This document shows, in pieces, positions 53,282 through 62,307 of a stretch of 64,000 nucleotides of DNA. The DNA lies in the NCBI GenBank assembly GCA_020438295.1, contig JAGQUV010000002.1, forward strand, positions 1 through 64,000. The letters are read 5' to 3'. The position numbers were made by a program, and so were the translations under genes. The notes beneath the pieces are model-generated. The model saw only the letters and a list, made by a program, of their open reading frames with translations, was not told the DNA's origin and ran no database searches. The DNA comes from Solirubrobacterales bacterium. GTDB taxonomy: Bacteria > Actinomycetota > Thermoleophilia > Solirubrobacterales > 70-9. How positions within the stretch are numbered: the stretch's first letter is position 1; every line of letters begins with the position of its first letter.

Positions 53282-54588
53282 GCGCCAGCGCGCCCGATGT
53301 CGGCAGTGGGTCGCCGACCGGCCCGGGACCGCAGCTCGACCTGCCCGTTTCCCCGTTGGCCCGGATCAAGAGCCGCGGCAGGATCCGCGGCCGGCTGGCC
53401 CTGATGGGGCCCGCATTCGTCGCGGCGGTGGCCTACATCGACCCCGGCAACTTCGCCACCAACTTCGAGTCCGGCGCGAAATTCGGCTACACGCTGGCCT
53501 GGGTGATCGTGATGGCCAACCTGATGGCGATGCTGGTGCAGTACCTCTCGGCCAAGGCCGGCCTGGCCTCCGGCCGCAGCCTGCCCGAGCTGTGCCGCGA
53601 GAGCTTTCCCAGGACGACCAACTTCTTCCTCTGGGTGCAGGCCGAGATCGTCGCGATCGCGACCGACCTGGCCGAGTTCGTCGGTGCAGCGATCGGGCTC
53701 AACCTGCTGTTCGGGGTGCCGCTGTTCCCGGCCGGCCTGATCACCGCGGTGGTCGCGATCGCGATACTGACCCTCGAGCAGCGGGGCTACCGCAGGTTCG
53801 AGCTGGCGATCGTCGGGCTGCTCGGGCTGGTCGCGCTGGGCTTTCTTTACGACCTGATCGCGGTCGGCAACCAGTCTGCCTCGGGGATCGCCTCCGGGCT
53901 CGTGCCCGGGTTCAGCGGCAACGACTCGGTCTACCTGGCGATCGGGATCATCGGGGCCACAGTGATGCCGCACGTGATCTACCTGCATTCGGCGCTGACC
54001 CAGCGGCGGATCGTGCCGGTCAACGAGGAGGAGCGGCAGGAGCTGCTGCGCTACACCCGGGTCGACTGCATCGTCGGACTGGGCATCGCCGGGCTGATCA
54101 ACCTCTCGATGCTGTTCGTCGCGGTGGCGCTGTTCAACAAGACCGGCAACACCGGGGTCGACTCGATCGAGGCGGCCTACGACGGCCTGCTGACCCTGGT
54201 CGGAGGCGGGGCCGCCCTGGCCTTCGCGGTCGCCCTGCTGGCCTCGGGCCTGTCTTCGTCCAGCGTCGGTACCTACGCCGGGCAGGTGGTGATGCAGGGC
54301 TTCATCCAGCGCAAGATCCCGATCTACGTACGACGAATCGTGACCATGACCCCCGCCCTGGTGGTGCTCGCCCTCGGTCTGCCGACCACCCAGACCCTGG
54401 TGGTCTCCCAGGTGGTCCTTTCGTTCGGTATCCCGTTCGCCCTGGTCCCGTTGATCCTGGTCACCCGCAAGGCCGAGCTGATGGGCACGCTGGTCAACCG
54501 GTCGCACACGACCGCGGTGGCCTCGGTGATCGCGGCGATCATCAGCGCGCTGAACGTCTACCTGATCTACGCGACGATCTTCGGCTAG
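53278..54588 (+). CDS. mntH: Nramp-family divalent metal transporter (MntH-like)
   Basis: 436 residues, about 11 membrane helices. TM1 has the metal-binding DPGN motif (YIDPGNFATNFESGAKFGYTL) and TM6 has MPHVIYLHSAL, where Met and neighbouring residues complete the Mn2+/Fe2+ site. The transporter imports Mn2+ (or Fe2+) with protons. Start ATG overlaps the mntR stop (ATGA), so regulator and transporter form one operon. Confidence 0.93.
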   Translation: MSASAPDVGSGSPTGPGPQLDLPVSPLARIKSRGRIRGRLALMGPAFVAAVAYIDPGNFATNFESGAKFGYTLAWVIVMANLMAMLVQYLSAKAGLASGRSLPELCRESFPRTTNFFLWVQAEIVAIATDLAEFVGAAIGLNLLFGVPLFPAGLITAVVAIAILTLEQRGYRRFELAIVGLLGLVALGFLYDLIAVGNQSASGIASGLVPGFSGNDSVYLAIGIIGATVMPHVIYLHSALTQRRIVPVNEEERQELLRYTRVDCIVGLGIAGLINLSMLFVAVALFNKTGNTGVDSIEAAYDGLLTLVGGGAALAFAVALLASGLSSSSVGTYAGQVVMQGFIQRKIPIYVRRIVTMTPALVVLALGLPTTQTLVVSQVVLSFGIPFALVPLILVTRKAELMGTLVNRSHTTAVASVIAAIISALNVYLIYATIFG

Positions 54589-54591
54589 CGC

Positions 54592-54620
54592 GACCGGGTC
54601 TGCCAATTCGATTCCCGGTC
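54592..54620 (+). terminator. Hairpin downstream of mntH
   Basis: GACCGGG and CCCGGTC pair with a 15-base loop just beyond the mntH stop. No T-run. A second, AT-richer inverted repeat AAATCG/CGATTT lies a few bases further. Confidence 0.35.
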
Positions 54621-54673
54621 CCAAATCGATTTCCGATTTCACCACATCGAGAGCAGGGGACCCTGGCGGTTTC

Positions 54674-54702
54674 TTGACATCCCGGGTCCGACCCGCTTTG
54701 CT
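54674..54702 (+). promoter_or_regulatory. Promoter of the enoyl-CoA hydratase gene
   Basis: A consensus -35 TTGACA (54674-54679), 17-base spacer and TTTGCT (54697-54702) end 7 bases before the ATG at 54710. The spacing places transcription start at the initiator codon. Confidence 0.55.
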
Positions 54703-54709
54703 CCCGCGC

Positions 54710-55624
54710 ATGCCCGACAGCGCCCCCACCGGTGAATACGAGACGATCCTGGCCGCCCACGACGGAGCGATCGCCACGATCACCCTCAACCGCCCGGACG
54801 AGCTCAATACCTTCGTGCCGCCCCTGCCCGACGAATTCGAGGCCGCCGTGGTGGCGGCCACGCGCGATCCCGAGGTCAAGGTGATCGTGGTCAGGGGCGC
54901 CGGCCGCGCATTCAGCGGCGGCTACGACTTCGGCGGCGGCTTCCGGCACTGGGGCGAGGCGATCGAGACCGACGGGGAATGGGATCCCGGCAAGGACTTC
55001 GCCTGGGCCAGCTCGCCGCTCGTCGCGCCGACCCAGAAGCTCTTCTCGATCTGGCGGACCTTCAAGCCGGTGATCTGCCAGGTGCACGGCTGGTGCGTGG
55101 GCGGCGCCAGCGACTTCGCGCTCGGCGCGGACCTGGTCGTCGCCAGCGAGGACGCGGTGATCGGTACCCCGTACAGCCGCATGTGGGGTGCCTACCTGTC
55201 CGGCATGTGGATCTACCGGCTCGGGCTGGCGAAAGCCAAATGGCATGCGCTGACCGGCCGGCCCCTGTCGGGCCGTGAGGCCGCCGACTGCGACCTGATC
55301 AACGAGGCCGTTTCGTTCGACGAGCTCGAGGACCGGGTAGCCGAGATCGCTTCCGAGCTCTGCGAAATCCCGCTCTCCCAGCTGGCCGCGATGAAGCTGT
55401 GCGTGAACCACGCGTACGAGCAGCAGGGGATCGGCTCGGTCCAGCAGCTCGGGCCGATCCTCGACGGCCTGATGCGAAACACCCCCGACGCGCTCCGGTT
55501 CATCGACGAAGCGGCGAACGACGGGGTGCGCTCGGTGATCGAGAAGCGCGACGGCCCGTTCGGTGACTACAGCCAGGCGCCGCCCGAACGCCGGCCGGAC
55601 CCGGACAACACCATCGACCCGTAA
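54710..55624 (+). CDS. Enoyl-CoA hydratase/isomerase (crotonase) family protein
   Basis: 304 residues. Crotonase oxyanion-hole segments are GRAFSGGYDFGGGF and VHGWCVGGASDFALGADLVVAS; the residues that serve as catalytic glutamates in classical hydratases fall in the SEDAVIGTPYSRMWGAYLS region without an obvious pair, so the reaction is open. There is an insertion after FSGGYDF (HWGEAIETDGEWDPG) also seen in some cholesterol- or alicyclic-acid-degrading members. The ATG is defined by the -35/-10 promoter immediately upstream. No catabolic partner is adjacent. Confidence 0.87.
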   Translation: MPDSAPTGEYETILAAHDGAIATITLNRPDELNTFVPPLPDEFEAAVVAATRDPEVKVIVVRGAGRAFSGGYDFGGGFRHWGEAIETDGEWDPGKDFAWASSPLVAPTQKLFSIWRTFKPVICQVHGWCVGGASDFALGADLVVASEDAVIGTPYSRMWGAYLSGMWIYRLGLAKAKWHALTGRPLSGREAADCDLINEAVSFDELEDRVAEIASELCEIPLSQLAAMKLCVNHAYEQQGIGSVQQLGPILDGLMRNTPDALRFIDEAANDGVRSVIEKRDGPFGDYSQAPPERRPDPDNTIDP

Positions 55625-55685
55625 CCGGCCGGGCCCCTGCGGCACCCCGGCGGCCGTGGCGGCCGTTCGCCGCGGACCGGGAGAG

Positions 55686-55759
<74 letters not shown>

Positions 55760-55824
55760 CGACGAGGGACTTTATCCGGCCCCCACCGGCGTCGCAGGCT
55801 CTCGAAACCGGGCCGGCGGATCCC

Positions 55825-55944
55825 GCGACCGATGGTCAGTAGCGAAGCAGCGCCAGCACCCCGCCGGACTGGGCCAGGGCCGGGACCTCGTCGACAGAGG
55901 CCGAGCTGACCTGGGCGTCGGTCCTGATCGCCAGCTCGACCAGC
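55825..55944. repeat. 120-bp direct repeat, copy 1 (displaced 3' end of the baeRF gene)
   Basis: Identical to 57740-57859 except one base (A at 55896 versus C at 57811); weaker similarity continues about 13 bases further. On the minus strand it encodes VELAIRTDAQVSSASVDEVP and the rest of the baeRF C-terminus up to its stop (55836), with no start or upstream gene body. The two copies bracket the beta-helix gene. Confidence 0.92.
55836..55943 (-). pseudogene. Truncated C-terminal remnant of the baeRF-type gene
   Basis: The last about 35 codons of the neighbouring release-factor-like gene, ending in GGVLALLRY and the same stop, sit here without the rest of the gene. It reads in the same direction as the intact gene 1.9 kb away. 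Best explained as the displaced end left by an insertion or duplication. Confidence 0.75.
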
Positions 55945-55964
55945 ACCGCCGGCACCGGGACGCG

Positions 55965-57680
55965 TCAGCAGCCGCCGCGGGATGCGCGGTTCGTCGACCC
56001 TTCGAGGTTCGATCTGACCGACACGGCGCGAGGCGTTCCCTTGACGCGATTTCCGGCCAGTCGAACGCAGGCCACACGGTTGTTCTTCGCCGTCCTCCCG
56101 CGCCCACCAATGAGCTTGATCCCGGCTCGGACGGCCTTGAGCCTGTTCTTGATCCTGTTCCTCTTGATCACCACGTCCCGGATCAGTCCGCGGCGACTGC
56201 GGTCGTCGCCCCCCTTTAGCAAGACGCCGGCCTGCTCAGCGAGCTTGCCTCGCGGCCGATGCCCACTTCCGTTCTCGATCGTGTTCGAGCGGAGCGTGAG
56301 GTCGGTGATCAGGTTGCCCGTCGCCCACCGGCGCCCATAGTGGGCTCCGCCGGTTTCGAGCGCCACGGCTTTGGCTACGTCCCTGGAGGTGATGACGTTG
56401 CGCTCGACGGTCACCTCGCGGACACGGTTCCTGGAGCCCGCGGCACCGCCGCCGCCCGCCTGGACGAAGACACCGAAATCCAATTCACCGCTGACCCGGT
56501 TGCCTGTGACCTTGACGTCCCGCAGCAGGTTGCGATCCGGCGTGAGGCGAGGGCGCAAGCCGGGCTCGGTGGCCTCCGCCGTGTCAGAGCCGGCCCGAAG
56601 GACGATCCCCTGGCAAGCGACGCAGTCTCGGCGCCCGGGCCGGACGAGCTTGACCCTATTGCCGCGCACCCGGACCCCTTCGGTGGTATTGCCCTGCGCA
56701 CGTCCGACCCCAGCGGCCACTGCGATCCCTTCCATGCCGCGACCCTTACCCTCGATCGTGTTGTTGGCGATCAGCACCTCTGAGATCGGGGCTGGGACCC
56801 CATCGGTGCCGGGGTCACCCCCCTGCTCGACGGTGATCCCGCCCAGGTAGCCGGCCTTCTGCAGCTGGATGTCGTTGCCGGTGATCGTGGCCCGCTCGAT
56901 GCGGTCGCCGCTGTTGCCCAGGCTGAGGCCGATCCCACCGCTCCTCACCACGGTGTTGTCCGCGATCGTCGTGTCCTGAAACGCGTTGTACGTCCTGCAC
57001 GGGTCCGGGTCCGGCAGGCCGCAGGCGGTGCTGGCAGATGAGACGAGGGCAACGCTGTTCACCCGGCTGTCGCGGATCCGCAGGTTGCTGATGACGTTGT
57101 CGGCCAACGTACGGTGGGTCGGCAGTACATCTCCTTGCGTGGCGTCCGCGTCGATCGCGACACCGGTCGCGAAGCCCTGCAGGATCAGACCGTGCAGGCG
57201 GTTGCCGCTGGAGCTGATCTGGATTCCACGCGACCATCTCGTTTGCTGGCCGTTGCCTAGCCTGACATCGGGCCCGCCGTCACCGTCGATGTCGCCCTCG
57301 ATGCTTACCCCGCCACCGGCGAGAACGGGGATCCTTCGCAGCGTGATCGTCTTGCCTTTCAGCCCCGCTGCAAAGCCGATCGAGTAGGCGCCGGGGTCGT
57401 TATTGGCCACCTCGATCGCCTCCCCAAACGAAACGCCGTCCATCCCCGGGTTGGCGGCCAACGCCTGAGCGCTTGACGTATCCCCGTTGATGTCGTCGGA
57501 GGCACCGGTGACCACAATGGTGGTCCCGGCAGCGCTTGCCTCCTCTTCGATCCCGTCGACCGCGATGATCGTCGCGGCCAGCGCCAGGCCGGCGGCGAGT
57601 GCGAGCAGGGCCGCGGTCCGCTTGGTAGCACCGCGGCTGTGGCCATTGCGAACCTGGCGTGGTTTGCCGGAAAGCTTCAT
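55965..57680 (-). CDS. Secreted right-handed parallel beta-helix protein
   Basis: 571 residues from ATG 57680. The N-terminus is basic, followed by a hydrophobic signal segment (AALLALAAGLALAATIIAVD). Residues about 65-120 resemble the CSLREA-type start of beta-helix proteins (MDGVSFGEAIEVANNDPG). The remainder has pectate-lyase-like coils with repeated N-x-I/V patterns: VISNLRIRDSRVN, TITGNDIQLQ, VRVRGNRVKLV, VKVTGNRVSG, VTVERNVI, LTLRSNTI and VVIKRNRI. No catalytic residues are evident; carbohydrate binding or surface structure is inferred. The gene has a promoter of its own and lies wholly between the two 120-bp repeats. Confidence 0.8.
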   Translation of the reverse strand: MKLSGKPRQVRNGHSRGATKRTAALLALAAGLALAATIIAVDGIEEEASAAGTTIVVTGASDDINGDTSSAQALAANPGMDGVSFGEAIEVANNDPGAYSIGFAAGLKGKTITLRRIPVLAGGGVSIEGDIDGDGGPDVRLGNGQQTRWSRGIQISSSGNRLHGLILQGFATGVAIDADATQGDVLPTHRTLADNVISNLRIRDSRVNSVALVSSASTACGLPDPDPCRTYNAFQDTTIADNTVVRSGGIGLSLGNSGDRIERATITGNDIQLQKAGYLGGITVEQGGDPGTDGVPAPISEVLIANNTIEGKGRGMEGIAVAAGVGRAQGNTTEGVRVRGNRVKLVRPGRRDCVACQGIVLRAGSDTAEATEPGLRPRLTPDRNLLRDVKVTGNRVSGELDFGVFVQAGGGGAAGSRNRVREVTVERNVITSRDVAKAVALETGGAHYGRRWATGNLITDLTLRSNTIENGSGHRPRGKLAEQAGVLLKGGDDRSRRGLIRDVVIKRNRIKNRLKAVRAGIKLIGGRGRTAKNNRVACVRLAGNRVKGTPRAVSVRSNLEGSTNRASRGGC

Positions 57681-57687
57681 GCGGGCT

Positions 57688-57716
57688 ACCCCATCACAAG
57701 CCCGCGCAGGGGTCAA
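57688..57716 (-). promoter_or_regulatory. Promoter of the beta-helix gene
   Basis: On the minus strand, -35 TTGACC (57716-57711), a 17-base spacer and TGGGGT (57693-57688) end 7 bases before the ATG. The -10 is poor but the spacing is that of other leaderless genes here. Confidence 0.35.
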
Positions 57717-57739
57717 GGAGCCCGCTACCGGAGCCGGCT

Positions 57740-57859
57740 GCGACCGATGGTCAGTAGCGAAGCAGCGCCAGCACCCCGCCGGACTGGGCCAGGGCCGGGA
57801 CCTCGTCGACCGAGGCCGAGCTGACCTGGGCGTCGGTCCTGATCGCCAGCTCGACCAGC
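57740..57859. repeat. 120-bp direct repeat, copy 2 (3' end of the intact baeRF gene)
   Basis: Partner of 55825-55944, offset 1,915 bases, 119 of 120 positions identical. It covers the last 36 codons and stop of the release-factor-like gene plus about 11 bases beyond. Confidence 0.92.
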
Positions 57860-58908
57860 GCCTCCTGCACCGATGGCTCGCCGGCATCCTCGATCGCCCG
57901 ACGGGCCCCGTCGGACAGCGTTTCCGCCTTCTCCTCGATGTACGGGTCGACCACCAGGTGTTCGACCCTGCCCTCGGTCAGCGCGATCACCGCCTCGTCG
58001 GCCCCACCGGCCCCGCGACTCCCGGCCCTGATCCGCTCCAGCGCATCGTCGGCGACCCGGTTGACCCTGAGCCGCCAGGCCTCGCGCAGGTATGGGTCGA
58101 GGTGCTGGGCCGCCTCGGCCGGGCTGAGGTCGATCAGGTTGTTCGGCACCACATCGGCGACCAGCTCGCGGACGCCGGGCGGGAGCGAGTCGACGAACTC
58201 CCGGCCCAGCTCGTTGTCTGCCGCGATCAGCAGCCGCTCCAGCTCCAGGTCCCCGGCGCTTTCGGCGACCGCCTTGCCGGCCGCCTTGACGAACCGGCTA
58301 CGCCACACGTCCACCCGGTCCTCGTAGGCCCTGGTGTGGCTCACGCTCTGCTGCCCGCGGCCCTGTCCGCCGCGGGCGGCGCCCCGGTACTCGCGCCAGT
58401 CACCGACCTCGAGGTCGAAGGTCGAGGTCTCCAGCTCTTCGACGTGACCGTCGCGCCATTCGAGCAGCCGGACCTGCTCGTGGCTGATCAGGACCAGACC
58501 GGTCCGCCGGCCCCGGTCGAGCACGTCCATCATCGGCCAGATCACCGGGCCGCCATCGAGGCAGACGAAGTCGTCGCGCACCGGGATCTGGAAGGTGTGC
58601 AGTGCGTCGATCGAGCGATCGGCATTGAGGAACAGGGCCACGCTGCGGCCGCGCTCGGCGGCCGAGATCTCGGTCAGCCGGCGTTCAGCCTCGCCGCACA
58701 GCCGGCGCGCGGTCTCTTCACCGGCGTGACCGCCCCCCGCCGAGCCGACTGCCGCCCGCAGCCCGTTCTTCAGGGCGACCAGCCATCCCGGAGCCTCTCC
58801 CTTGTTGGCCGGGTCACGCGGGTCGGTGCGGCAGAACGCCGAAAGCACCGGTCCTTCGGACTCGCGGTCGATCAACTCTCTCAGTTCGGCGATCTGGTTG
58901 CTGTTCAT
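57751..58908 (-). CDS. Bacterial archaeo-eukaryotic release factor-like protein (baeRF/VLRF1-type)
   Basis: 385 residues. The layout is that of the baeRF group: an N-terminal RNase-H-like region (about 85-250, with VALFLNADRSIDAL and RTGLVLISHEQVRLLEW) and an L7Ae/eRF1 domain-3-like C-terminal region (about 275-385, with AVIALTEGRVEHLVVDPYIEE). Such proteins are related to eRF1 and Vms1; some are thought to release peptidyl-tRNA from stalled ribosomes, but catalytic residues are not certain here. The start overlaps the stop of the gene upstream (ATGA). Its 3' end is duplicated 1.9 kb downstream. Confidence 0.78.
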   Translation of the reverse strand: MNSNQIAELRELIDRESEGPVLSAFCRTDPRDPANKGEAPGWLVALKNGLRAAVGSAGGGHAGEETARRLCGEAERRLTEISAAERGRSVALFLNADRSIDALHTFQIPVRDDFVCLDGGPVIWPMMDVLDRGRRTGLVLISHEQVRLLEWRDGHVEELETSTFDLEVGDWREYRGAARGGQGRGQQSVSHTRAYEDRVDVWRSRFVKAAGKAVAESAGDLELERLLIAADNELGREFVDSLPPGVRELVADVVPNNLIDLSPAEAAQHLDPYLREAWRLRVNRVADDALERIRAGSRGAGGADEAVIALTEGRVEHLVVDPYIEEKAETLSDGARRAIEDAGEPSVQEALVELAIRTDAQVSSASVDEVPALAQSGGVLALLRY

Positions 58909-59603
58909 TGCTTCTCCACTCCGTCCGTCTGTTCTTCGAGTTCGGATTCGGGGACTTCGATGTCGTAGAGGCTCTCGCTGCCCAGGTTCTTTCCGCGCGA
59001 GTTCCAGAGATGCACCTCCAGGTAGGCCTCGTCGCCGTAGTTCCTCAGCGCGTCAGGTGCGATCAGGGTGAAGCGGTTCGAGAACAGCGGGTCCTGGTCG
59101 ACCGTGATCCCGGCGATCTCGGCGGTTGCCGCATAGGCGTCGCGAACCATCGAACGTCCCCAGACCAGGGTCATGTCGGCCGCCCGCCCGTTCTCGCCCT
59201 GCCACGGCCCGATCACCTCGTCGCTCAGATCGATCGACCAGTCACGGTTGTCGGCGGCGATCACGTCGGTGAAGTCGGCCGAGGCGCGGAAGTCGGACGG
59301 GTCGTCCCCTTCCGGCTGGACGAAGCTGACGAAACCGAAGAACTCGATCGCCTCGGGCTCCTCGCCTTCGGCCAGCACCGCTTCGCCTTCGGCCGAGGCC
59401 GGGATCCAGACCCGGCCGCTCCACGAGCGTTCCGGAAACCAGGTGATCTGTTCCGGGAGGGCCGTCCCCTCGGGCAGGTCCTCGATTTCCCCGATCGCGT
59501 CCCTGAACGCGCTCCTGAGCCGTTCGGCGAACCGGCCGTGGGGAATGCCGTGCTGGGAGGCGTCGGCGACGAATCGCGGGATGGGCAGGTTGTCGATAGC
59601 CAT
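58905..59603 (-). CDS. Conserved hypothetical protein, partner of the baeRF gene
   Basis: 232 residues, soluble and acidic, no signal peptide or membrane segment. The N-terminus (LPIPRFVADASQHGIPHGRFAERLRSAFRD) is helical; the middle (WSGRVWIPASAEGE, IEFFGFVSFV, FRASADFTDVI) is beta-rich; the C-terminus contains FSNRFTLIAPDALRNYGDEAYLEVHLWN and a Glu-rich end. I do not recognise the family. Its stop overlaps the start of the baeRF gene, so the two are coupled and may act together. Confidence 0.7.
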   Translation of the reverse strand: MAIDNLPIPRFVADASQHGIPHGRFAERLRSAFRDAIGEIEDLPEGTALPEQITWFPERSWSGRVWIPASAEGEAVLAEGEEPEAIEFFGFVSFVQPEGDDPSDFRASADFTDVIAADNRDWSIDLSDEVIGPWQGENGRAADMTLVWGRSMVRDAYAATAEIAGITVDQDPLFSNRFTLIAPDALRNYGDEAYLEVHLWNSRGKNLGSESLYDIEVPESELEEQTDGVEKQ

Positions 59604-59613
59604 GGCGCTGACC

Positions 59614-60660
59614 CTACGCGATCGCCTCGCGGAGTTCGTTCGCGGCTCGCTCGGGCGAGAAGTTGTTGATGTCGATCCCGGTCGCCATCTCGAACGACGC
59701 CCTGGCCTCCAGGGCCGGGGCGATGTCGAGATGCCAGTGAAAATGCTCCACCCCGCGGGGCGCGGTCTTGACCCAGAGGTTCAACTGGGGCGGACCGCCC
59801 AGCACCGACTCGAGCGCGGCGAGCGCCCGCCCGAGCATCGCGGCGCCGACCGTGTCCCGCTCGAAACTGGGCTCCGGCCGGCGCGGGATCAACCTCATCT
59901 CGTAGGCGAAGCGCGAGGCCCAGGGACAGACCAGCGCGACCTCGTCGTCGATCGCCACCAGCCGCTCGCCTCGCCGGATCTCCTCGCGCAGCACCTCACC
60001 GAGCAGGCTGGACCCGGCGGTCTGCTCCCGGTAGGAATTGAATCGCTCACGCTCGCGGGCGATCGCCGCCGGAACCAGGTTGAGTGCCCCAAGCTGGGCG
60101 TGGCTGTGTTCGACCGTGGCCCCCGACGCCGGGCCCTGGTTGAGCACCAGCTGAACGTAGGCCGCTTCGGAGTGGGCCATCATGCGCCTCCGCCAGGCGG
60201 AGACCGCCGCCTCGAGCTCGCCCGGTTCGAGTTCGCCCAGCGAGGCGACGTGGCGGGCCGAGTTGATGATCACCTCGTGGGCGCCGATCGCCGGGCGGGA
60301 AACGAACATGTCCGGTTCTCCGCCCCGGGCCGAAGCCAGCAGCGGATCGGCCGGGCTGGAGAACGCACTGGTCGAGCCTGAATCGTCGTCCCCACCGGAG
60401 TCGTCCGGGACGGCGGCCGGGTACAGGTTGGGCACGGCGCGGGTCCGCCAGCCGGGACCGTCCGGCTCGCCCCCGTCGGGACGATCGGCGTCGAGCTCGG
60501 GCGGGGTCTCCGCCTCGGACCCCTCGCAGAACTGGCAGGAGCCGAGTTCGCCGATCGTCCAGCCGCGCGACTCGAACTGGACCGGGCGACCGGCCCGGCC
60601 GGGCGCGATCAGCACCCTGCCGCCGGTCAGCTGGTCTATCCGGACCTCCGGCCCGCTCAC
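59614..60660 (-). CDS. galT: Galactose-1-phosphate uridylyltransferase-like protein
   Basis: 348 residues from a GTG. GalT/HIT superfamily features: zinc-type CxxC in SCQFCEGSE, VPNLYP, GAHEVIINSARH, the nucleophile region VEHSHAQLGAL (HxHxQ, the His being uridylylated in GalT) and VEHFHWHLDI. The central part holds an Asp/Ser/Gly-rich insertion (about 85-100). It may transfer UMP between UDP-glucose and galactose 1-phosphate or be a related nucleotidyltransferase; no galK or galE is nearby. It lies 10 bases upstream of the hypothetical gene. Confidence 0.82.
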   Translation of the reverse strand: MSGPEVRIDQLTGGRVLIAPGRAGRPVQFESRGWTIGELGSCQFCEGSEAETPPELDADRPDGGEPDGPGWRTRAVPNLYPAAVPDDSGGDDDSGSTSAFSSPADPLLASARGGEPDMFVSRPAIGAHEVIINSARHVASLGELEPGELEAAVSAWRRRMMAHSEAAYVQLVLNQGPASGATVEHSHAQLGALNLVPAAIARERERFNSYREQTAGSSLLGEVLREEIRRGERLVAIDDEVALVCPWASRFAYEMRLIPRRPEPSFERDTVGAAMLGRALAALESVLGGPPQLNLWVKTAPRGVEHFHWHLDIAPALEARASFEMATGIDINNFSPERAANELREAIA

Positions 60661-60739
60661 CAGGCCGGCCTCAAGCCAGAGGCCCCGGTTGCGCCGCCCC
60701 GCCCATCAGCCGAGGACCCGGGCCGGCCCAGCCTCGCCG

Positions 60740-61546
60740 CTACCGTGCGTCATCCGGCTTCTCGGGAGTAACGACCGAGTCGATCACCCCGCCGATGCCG
60801 TCCTCCTGGAAGGCCGCGATCAGGTCCATCGGCAGCGGGAAGATCACCGTCGAGTTCTGGTTGCCGCCGATCTCGATCAGGGTCTGCAGGTAGCGCAGCT
60901 GGAGCGAGGCCGGGTTGCGGCCGATGATCTCGGCCGCCTGGCTCAGCTTCTCGGCCGCCTGGAACTCGCCCTCGGAGTTAATGATCTTGGCCCGGCGTTC
61001 ACGTTCGGCCTCGGCCTGACGGGCCATCGCCCGCTGCATCTGCTCCGGGATCTCGACGTCTTTGATCTCGACCGTGCTCACCTTCACTCCCCAGGGTTCG
61101 GTCTGCTCGTCGATGATCTTCTGAAGCGACGCGTTGAGCCGTTCCCGCTCGGCCAGGATCTCGTCGAGTTCGGCCTTGCCGAGCACCGCCCGGAGCGAGG
61201 TCTGCGAGATCTGGGAGGTCGCGATCAGGTAGTTCTCCACGTCGGTGACCGCCCGGTTCGCATCGAGTACACGGAAATAACAGACGGCGTTGACCGAAGT
61301 CGGCACGTTGTCGCGGGTGATCACCTCCTGCGGTGGGATGTTCAGGGTGACCGTGCGCAGGTCGAGCTTGACCATGCGGTCGATGAACGGGATCAGCAGG
61401 ATCAGGCCGGGACCCTTCTGGTCGATCAGCCGGCCCAGCCTGAAGATCACCCCGCGTTCGTACTCCCGCAGGATCTTGATCGCCGAGAACAGGACCACCA
61501 GGGCAAAGATGGCCAGCATCACCACCAGTACGCCGACGACTTCCAT
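60740..61546 (-). CDS. Slipin/stomatin-type SPFH (band 7) protein
   Basis: 268 residues. N-terminal transmembrane helix (3-23), SPFH domain (about 27-190: [40 protein letters not shown]) and a coiled coil rich in Arg/Glu/Ala ([20 protein letters not shown]), ending with MDLIAAF. Slipins form membrane scaffolds and pair with NfeD proteins; the NfeD gene is directly upstream with a 1-base stop/start overlap. Role in membrane organisation is inferred from the family. Confidence 0.92.
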   Translation of the reverse strand: MEVVGVLVVMLAIFALVVLFSAIKILREYERGVIFRLGRLIDQKGPGLILLIPFIDRMVKLDLRTVTLNIPPQEVITRDNVPTSVNAVCYFRVLDANRAVTDVENYLIATSQISQTSLRAVLGKAELDEILAERERLNASLQKIIDEQTEPWGVKVSTVEIKDVEIPEQMQRAMARQAEAERERRAKIINSEGEFQAAEKLSQAAEIIGRNPASLQLRYLQTLIEIGGNQNSTVIFPLPMDLIAAFQEDGIGGVIDSVVTPEKPDDAR

Positions 61547-62199
61547 TACCGATCAACTCCTTCGCTTTCCTGTCTGTTTGCCTTGATGTCTTCAGAAGGG
61601 GACTGTTCGGCCCGGCTGACCAGCAGGGTCAGTCCGCGCACCCCTTCGACCCTGATCCGCTGGCCGAGCCGCACCGGATCGGCCCCTTCGGCGAGCTCGG
61701 CCTGCCAGAGCGTGCCGTCCACGAAGACCTGGCCGGTCGGGTCTACGCTGGCCCGCGCCTCGCCGCTCACGCCGACCAGTTCCTCGGGGCCGTAGCGGAC
61801 CGGGGAGACCCTGACCCGGGCCGCGCGCTCGATCACGAACAGCAGCAGCGCCCCGAGCGCGGCGCCGCCGATCACCACGGCGATGATCGAGGTCGGGTCC
61901 TCGTCGCGGGGAAAGAGGAATATTCCGCTGAGCACCAGAGCGACCACGCTGGCGATCGAGAGCGGGCGAAACGCGCCGGAGAAGGCCGCGGCCCCGATGA
62001 ACAGCGCGATCGAGAGCAGCAGCAGGCCGGCCCCGACCGCCGAGACCCCGATCTGGACTGCACCGACGATGCCGAGCGCCAGCGAGACCAGCCCGATCAG
62101 GCCCGGGAAGATGCCGCCGGGCGTGGCGGTCTCGGCGCCGATCCCGACCAGGCCGATCGTGATCAGGAAGAAGACGAGTGTCGGGTCGGTTATCTCCAC
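61546..62199 (-). CDS. NfeD-family membrane protein
   Basis: 217 residues from a GTG. Four to five hydrophobic helices (about 5-125), including [23 protein letters not shown], are followed by an OB-fold domain (about 140-200: [30 protein letters not shown], then [16 protein letters not shown]). This is the short NfeD1b form without the ClpP-like protease domain. It is the usual partner of the slipin encoded next, with TAATG coupling. Confidence 0.9.
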   Translation of the reverse strand: MEITDPTLVFFLITIGLVGIGAETATPGGIFPGLIGLVSLALGIVGAVQIGVSAVGAGLLLLSIALFIGAAAFSGAFRPLSIASVVALVLSGIFLFPRDEDPTSIIAVVIGGAALGALLLFVIERAARVRVSPVRYGPEELVGVSGEARASVDPTGQVFVDGTLWQAELAEGADPVRLGQRIRVEGVRGLTLLVSRAEQSPSEDIKANRQESEGVDR

Positions 62200-62307
62200 G
62201 CCTCTTTCTCCACCCTCCGAGCGTAACGATCCCGGGGATCCGGCACCGGATCGCAGCGCCGCCGACCCCGGGGCCAGACACCGGACTCAACACGGCCGGC
62301 CGGGCGC

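Noticed and set aside
54626-54644. AAATCG/CGATTT inverted repeat after mntH as a terminator
   Set aside because: Short and AT-rich, with no T-run; the GACCGGG/CCCGGTC hairpin just before it is the better candidate.
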